DNA from: Diaphorobacter sp. HDW4A
Lineage (GTDB): Bacteria > Pseudomonadota > Gammaproteobacteria > Burkholderiales > Burkholderiaceae_C
NCBI RefSeq assembly: GCF_011305995.1
Contig: NZ_CP049910.1
Location: 5,156,001-5,220,000, forward strand
Direction of reading: 5' to 3'
DNA length: 64,000 nucleotides
Part shown: positions 61,846-64,000 of the stretch, piece after piece
How positions within the stretch are numbered: the first letter of the stretch is position 1
How the letters are laid out: each line of letters begins with the position of its first letter
Notes under the pieces: model-generated
What the model was told of the DNA's origin: nothing
Database searches by the model: none
Seen by the model: only the letters and a program-made list of their open reading frames with translations
Translations under genes and position numbers: made by a program

Positions 61846-62661
61846 ATGGCCAAAATCGTCGTCGTGACCTCCGGCAAGGGTGGCGTGGGCAAGACCACCA
61901 CCAGTGCCGCCTTTGCCTCTGGCCTGGCGCTTGCCGGCCACAAGACCGCCGTGATCGACTTTGACGTCGGTCTGCGCAATCTCGATCTGATCATGGGCTG
62001 CGAGCGCCGCGTCGTCTATGACCTCATCAACGTGATTCAGGGCGAGGCCAACCTGAATCAGGCCCTCATCAAGGACAAGCAATGCGAGAACCTGTTCGTG
62101 CTGGCTGCCAGCCAGACGCGTGACAAGGACGCGCTCAATCAGGAAGGCGTCGGCAAGATCCTCAAAGACTTGGCCGCCATGGACTTCGAGTACATCGTCT
62201 GCGACTCGCCCGCGGGCATCGAAAGCGGTGCGCTCATGGCCATGCACTTCGCCGACGAGGCACTGCTGGTGACCAACCCGGAAGTCTCCTCCGTGCGGGA
62301 CTCTGACCGCATTCTCGGCATGCTTGGCAGCAAGACCAAGCGTGCCATCGAGGGTCTCGAGCCCATCAAGGAGCACCTGTTGATCACGCGCTACAACCCG
62401 AACCGCGTGGAAGACGGCCAGATGCTGAGCCTGGTGGACATTCAGGACATCTTGCGCATCAAGCTTATCGGCGTGATTCCCGAGTCAGAAAACGTGCTGC
62501 AGGCGTCCAATCAGGGCCTGCCTGCGATCCACCTGAAGGGCACGGATGTCTCCGAAGCCTACAAGGACGTGGTCGCGCGCTTCCTCGGCGAGGACAAGCC
62601 CATGCGCTTCATCGAAGCCGAGAAGCCTAGCTTCTTCAAACGCATCTTTGGCGGGAGGTAA
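61846..62661 (+). CDS. minD: septum site-determining ATPase MinD
   Basis: Membrane-associated ATPase of 271 residues that recruits MinC and oscillates with MinE. The deviant Walker [10 protein letters not shown] is at 9-17, switch segments are [10 protein letters not shown] and [10 protein letters not shown], and the C-terminal amphipathic membrane anchor is [12 protein letters not shown] 61846 is standard; a GTG three codons earlier is also in frame. It is second in the operon, 81 bp after minC and five bp before minE. Confidence 0.97.
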   Translation: MAKIVVVTSGKGGVGKTTTSAAFASGLALAGHKTAVIDFDVGLRNLDLIMGCERRVVYDLINVIQGEANLNQALIKDKQCENLFVLAASQTRDKDALNQEGVGKILKDLAAMDFEYIVCDSPAGIESGALMAMHFADEALLVTNPEVSSVRDSDRILGMLGSKTKRAIEGLEPIKEHLLITRYNPNRVEDGQMLSLVDIQDILRIKLIGVIPESENVLQASNQGLPAIHLKGTDVSEAYKDVVARFLGEDKPMRFIEAEKPSFFKRIFGGR

Positions 62662-62666
62662 GGGTG

Positions 62667-62933
62667 ATGTCGCTTTTGTCCTTCCTGCTCGGGGAGAAGA
62701 AGAAAACCGCCTCGGTCGCCAAGGAGCGTCTGCAGATCATCCTCGCGCACGAACGCAGTGGCCGCAATGCCGGTCAGCCCGACTACCTGCCCGCGCTCCA
62801 ACGCGAGCTGGTGGCCGTCATCAGCAAATATGTATCGATCAACGCGGACGACATCAAGGTGCACTTGGAGCGTCAGGAGAACCTCGAAGTGCTGGAGGTA
62901 AAAATCGAATTGCCGGAAGTTCCTGCAAAGTGA
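62667..62933 (+). CDS. minE: cell division topological specificity factor MinE
   Basis: An 88-residue activator of MinD ATPase that restricts MinC to the poles. The N-terminal membrane/MinD-binding part is [28 protein letters not shown], and the C-terminal dimer domain is [31 protein letters not shown] site overlaps the end of minD. ATG 62667 was preferred to the GTG one codon earlier. A strong terminator closes the operon. Confidence 0.96.
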   Translation: MSLLSFLLGEKKKTASVAKERLQIILAHERSGRNAGQPDYLPALQRELVAVISKYVSINADDIKVHLERQENLEVLEVKIELPEVPAK

Positions 62934-62970
62934 TTTCGGCGCAGTCGTTCGCAAAATGATGCGCTCATGA

Positions 62971-63009
62971 AAAAACGAGCCTTGGCATGGATTGCCAAGG
63001 CTCGTTTTT
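62971..63009. terminator. terminator of minCDE operon
   Basis: A perfect 17-bp stem (62971-62987/62993-63009) with a 5-base loop, flanked by aaaaa and ttttt. It is bidirectional and also serves the convergent flavin reductase gene. Confidence 0.93.
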
Positions 63010-63047
63010 ATTTGCACGCGTTTGTTTACGCGCAGGAGGGTCGCTGA

Positions 63048-63617
63048 TCAGCGAGAGGTTTCCTTCTCGTCCGCCACCGTGGCATCGCCCAGCAGGTGTT
63101 CGGTGAAGAAGCGGCCACCGTGATAGAGCAGGGGAGATGAATCGGAGTGATGGCTGCAGTGCTCTACCTGACCTACGAAGATGATGTGATCGCCCTCATC
63201 GTAACGGCTGCGGTTGAAGCATTCAAACGTGGCGGCCACATTGGCGAGTAAGGGAGCGCCGCTTTTTCCGAAGGAAAAATCCACATCGGCCCAACGATCA
63301 ATGTCACGTCGTGCAAACTGCTCTGCGAGACCCTGCTGCTCGGCGGTGAGCACATTGATTGCGTAATGCGTGGCTTCGCACAACATCGGCATCGAAGCCG
63401 CCTTGCGCGCAAGACTCCAGAGCACCAGCGGTGGCTCCAACGACACGGAGTTGAACGAGTTGGCCGTCAACCCGATCAATTGACCATTGCTGGCGCGAGC
63501 GGTGACGATGGTCACGCCAGTGGCGAACATGCCCAACGCATCGCGGAAATTGCGCGAGGAAAACTGGGGCACCTGAGCCTCGGCCGGAGCCGTGTACGAA
63601 GAAGAGTTGCGAGTCAC
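63048..63617 (-). CDS. flavin reductase family protein (FMN-binding split barrel)
   Basis: NAD(P)H:flavin oxidoreductase-like protein of about 189 residues. It has NFRDALGMFATGVTIVTA, LIGLTANSFNSVSLEPPLVL and the GDHIIFVGQV motif of the HpaC/DIM6 family, whose members give reduced flavin to a separate monooxygenase. GTG 63617 was chosen as start; the frame is open to 63734, but that would overlap the divergent hydrolase gene. The monooxygenase partner is not in view. Confidence 0.83.
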   Translation of the reverse strand: MTRNSSSYTAPAEAQVPQFSSRNFRDALGMFATGVTIVTARASNGQLIGLTANSFNSVSLEPPLVLWSLARKAASMPMLCEATHYAINVLTAEQQGLAEQFARRDIDRWADVDFSFGKSGAPLLANVAATFECFNRSRYDEGDHIIFVGQVEHCSHHSDSSPLLYHGGRFFTEHLLGDATVADEKETSR

Positions 63618-63732
63618 GAAATCGTGGCGACGGGCGCCAAAACAGGGTCGGGATATTGGATGAAATGAGTGGGCTATTATTGTCCGCAACCGATCGGCCT
63701 GCTGCCGAAAGGGTTCGAATAGAGAGCACTGC

Positions 63733-64000
63733 ATGGCAATTCTTCCCCGTTTCTCGATGCTCGGTCACGGTCATACCGTCATCATGCTGCACGACGCCGA
63801 TGGCGGACACCTGACCTTCTCTCCCTCGGTGGAGGCGTTGGCAAGTCAGGGCTACCGCGCCGTCGCCGTCGATCTGCCCGGATACGGCTACACCCCGCCA
63901 AGCGAGCCCTACAGCATCAAGTCGCTCGCTCAGAGCTGTCTGGCGTTGATCGATGCGTTGCAGGTGAACAAGGTCACTCTCGTCGGACACGGGCTGGGTG
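63733..64000 (+). CDS. alpha/beta-fold hydrolase, N-terminal part (3' truncated)
   Basis: The first 89 codons of an alpha/beta hydrolase that runs off the window end. It has the first strands and oxyanion region (TVIMLHDADGG), the VDLPGYGYTPPSEPYS segment after strand 4, and the nucleophile elbow region VTLVGHGLG. The elbow reads G-H-G-L-G, with glycine where the catalytic Ser, Asp or Cys normally stands. The protein may be non-hydrolytic, or the fold may use another arrangement. It is divergent from the flavin reductase gene with 115 bp between. Confidence 0.8.
   Translation, partial: MAILPRFSMLGHGHTVIMLHDADGGHLTFSPSVEALASQGYRAVAVDLPGYGYTPPSEPYSIKSLAQSCLALIDALQVNKVTLVGHGLG

Overview
The window is a high-GC stretch of a betaproteobacterial chromosome, most likely Comamonadaceae (Comamonas/Delftia/Acidovorax-like). 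This rests on several Bug-type periplasmic receptors, three CoA-ester catabolic clusters, an IPTL-CTERM surface protein, an NlpC/P60 lipoprotein, a yeast/actinobacterial-type LeuA and a minCDE operon. The genus is an inference. No rRNA, tRNA, CRISPR array, insertion sequence or prophage was recognised.

Layout. 1-4.7 kb: the end of a methyltransferase gene, a hybrid sensor kinase and the divergent C4-dicarboxylate carrier dctA. 4.8-10.1 kb: a secreted DUF3298-like protein, rdgC, a Spy/CpxP-like chaperone, a PagL-like lipid A deacylase and an SDR oxidoreductase. The AT-rich gap between the last two holds four perfect DnaA boxes in 201 bp, and five more perfect boxes lie between 6 and 13 kb. 10.2-11.9 kb: an unrecognised secreted protein made of two related halves. 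11.95-19.4 kb: catabolic module A (IclR regulator, crotonase, NDP-forming acyl-CoA synthetase, Bug receptor, two acyl-CoA dehydrogenases). 19.4-25.0 kb: a RpiR-regulated locus (MFS carrier, Asp/Glu/hydantoin racemase, porin, opposing Bug receptor). 25.3-35.6 kb: DAHP synthase, a toxin-less RHS protein, an NlpC/P60 lipoprotein, leuA preceded by a leucine-rich leader peptide, a PaaI-like thioesterase and an orphan ABC substrate-binding protein. 35.6-38.6 kb: acetyl-CoA hydrolase/transferase and a uracil permease. 38.7-43.9 kb: module B (IclR, CaiB CoA-transferase, crotonase, acyl-CoA dehydrogenase, Bug). 43.9-49.1 kb: a B12-binding radical SAM protein, a periplasmic histidine phosphatase, a DUF4148 protein, a UbiH-family hydroxylase and a small conserved protein. 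49.3-55.8 kb: module C (LysR, Bug, CaiB, two acyl-CoA dehydrogenases, crotonase). 56-64 kb: pssA, a 1333-residue IPTL-CTERM protein, minCDE, a flavin reductase and a truncated alpha/beta hydrolase.

How the genes fit together. Modules A, B and C share one plan: a divergent regulator, a periplasmic Bug receptor, a CoA-activating enzyme (ligase or CoA-transferase), one or two acyl-CoA dehydrogenases and a crotonase. Each looks like a self-contained uptake and beta-oxidation-like route for an organic acid, but the substrates cannot be read from sequence. No TctA/TctB membrane partner is present.

The strongest new signals are the leaderless-looking leucine leader peptide upstream of leuA (8 Leu in 29 codons, 5 of them the rare CTA codon), the DnaA-box cluster at 8.9-9.1 kb, and two families of structured intergenic repeats shared between distant clusters.
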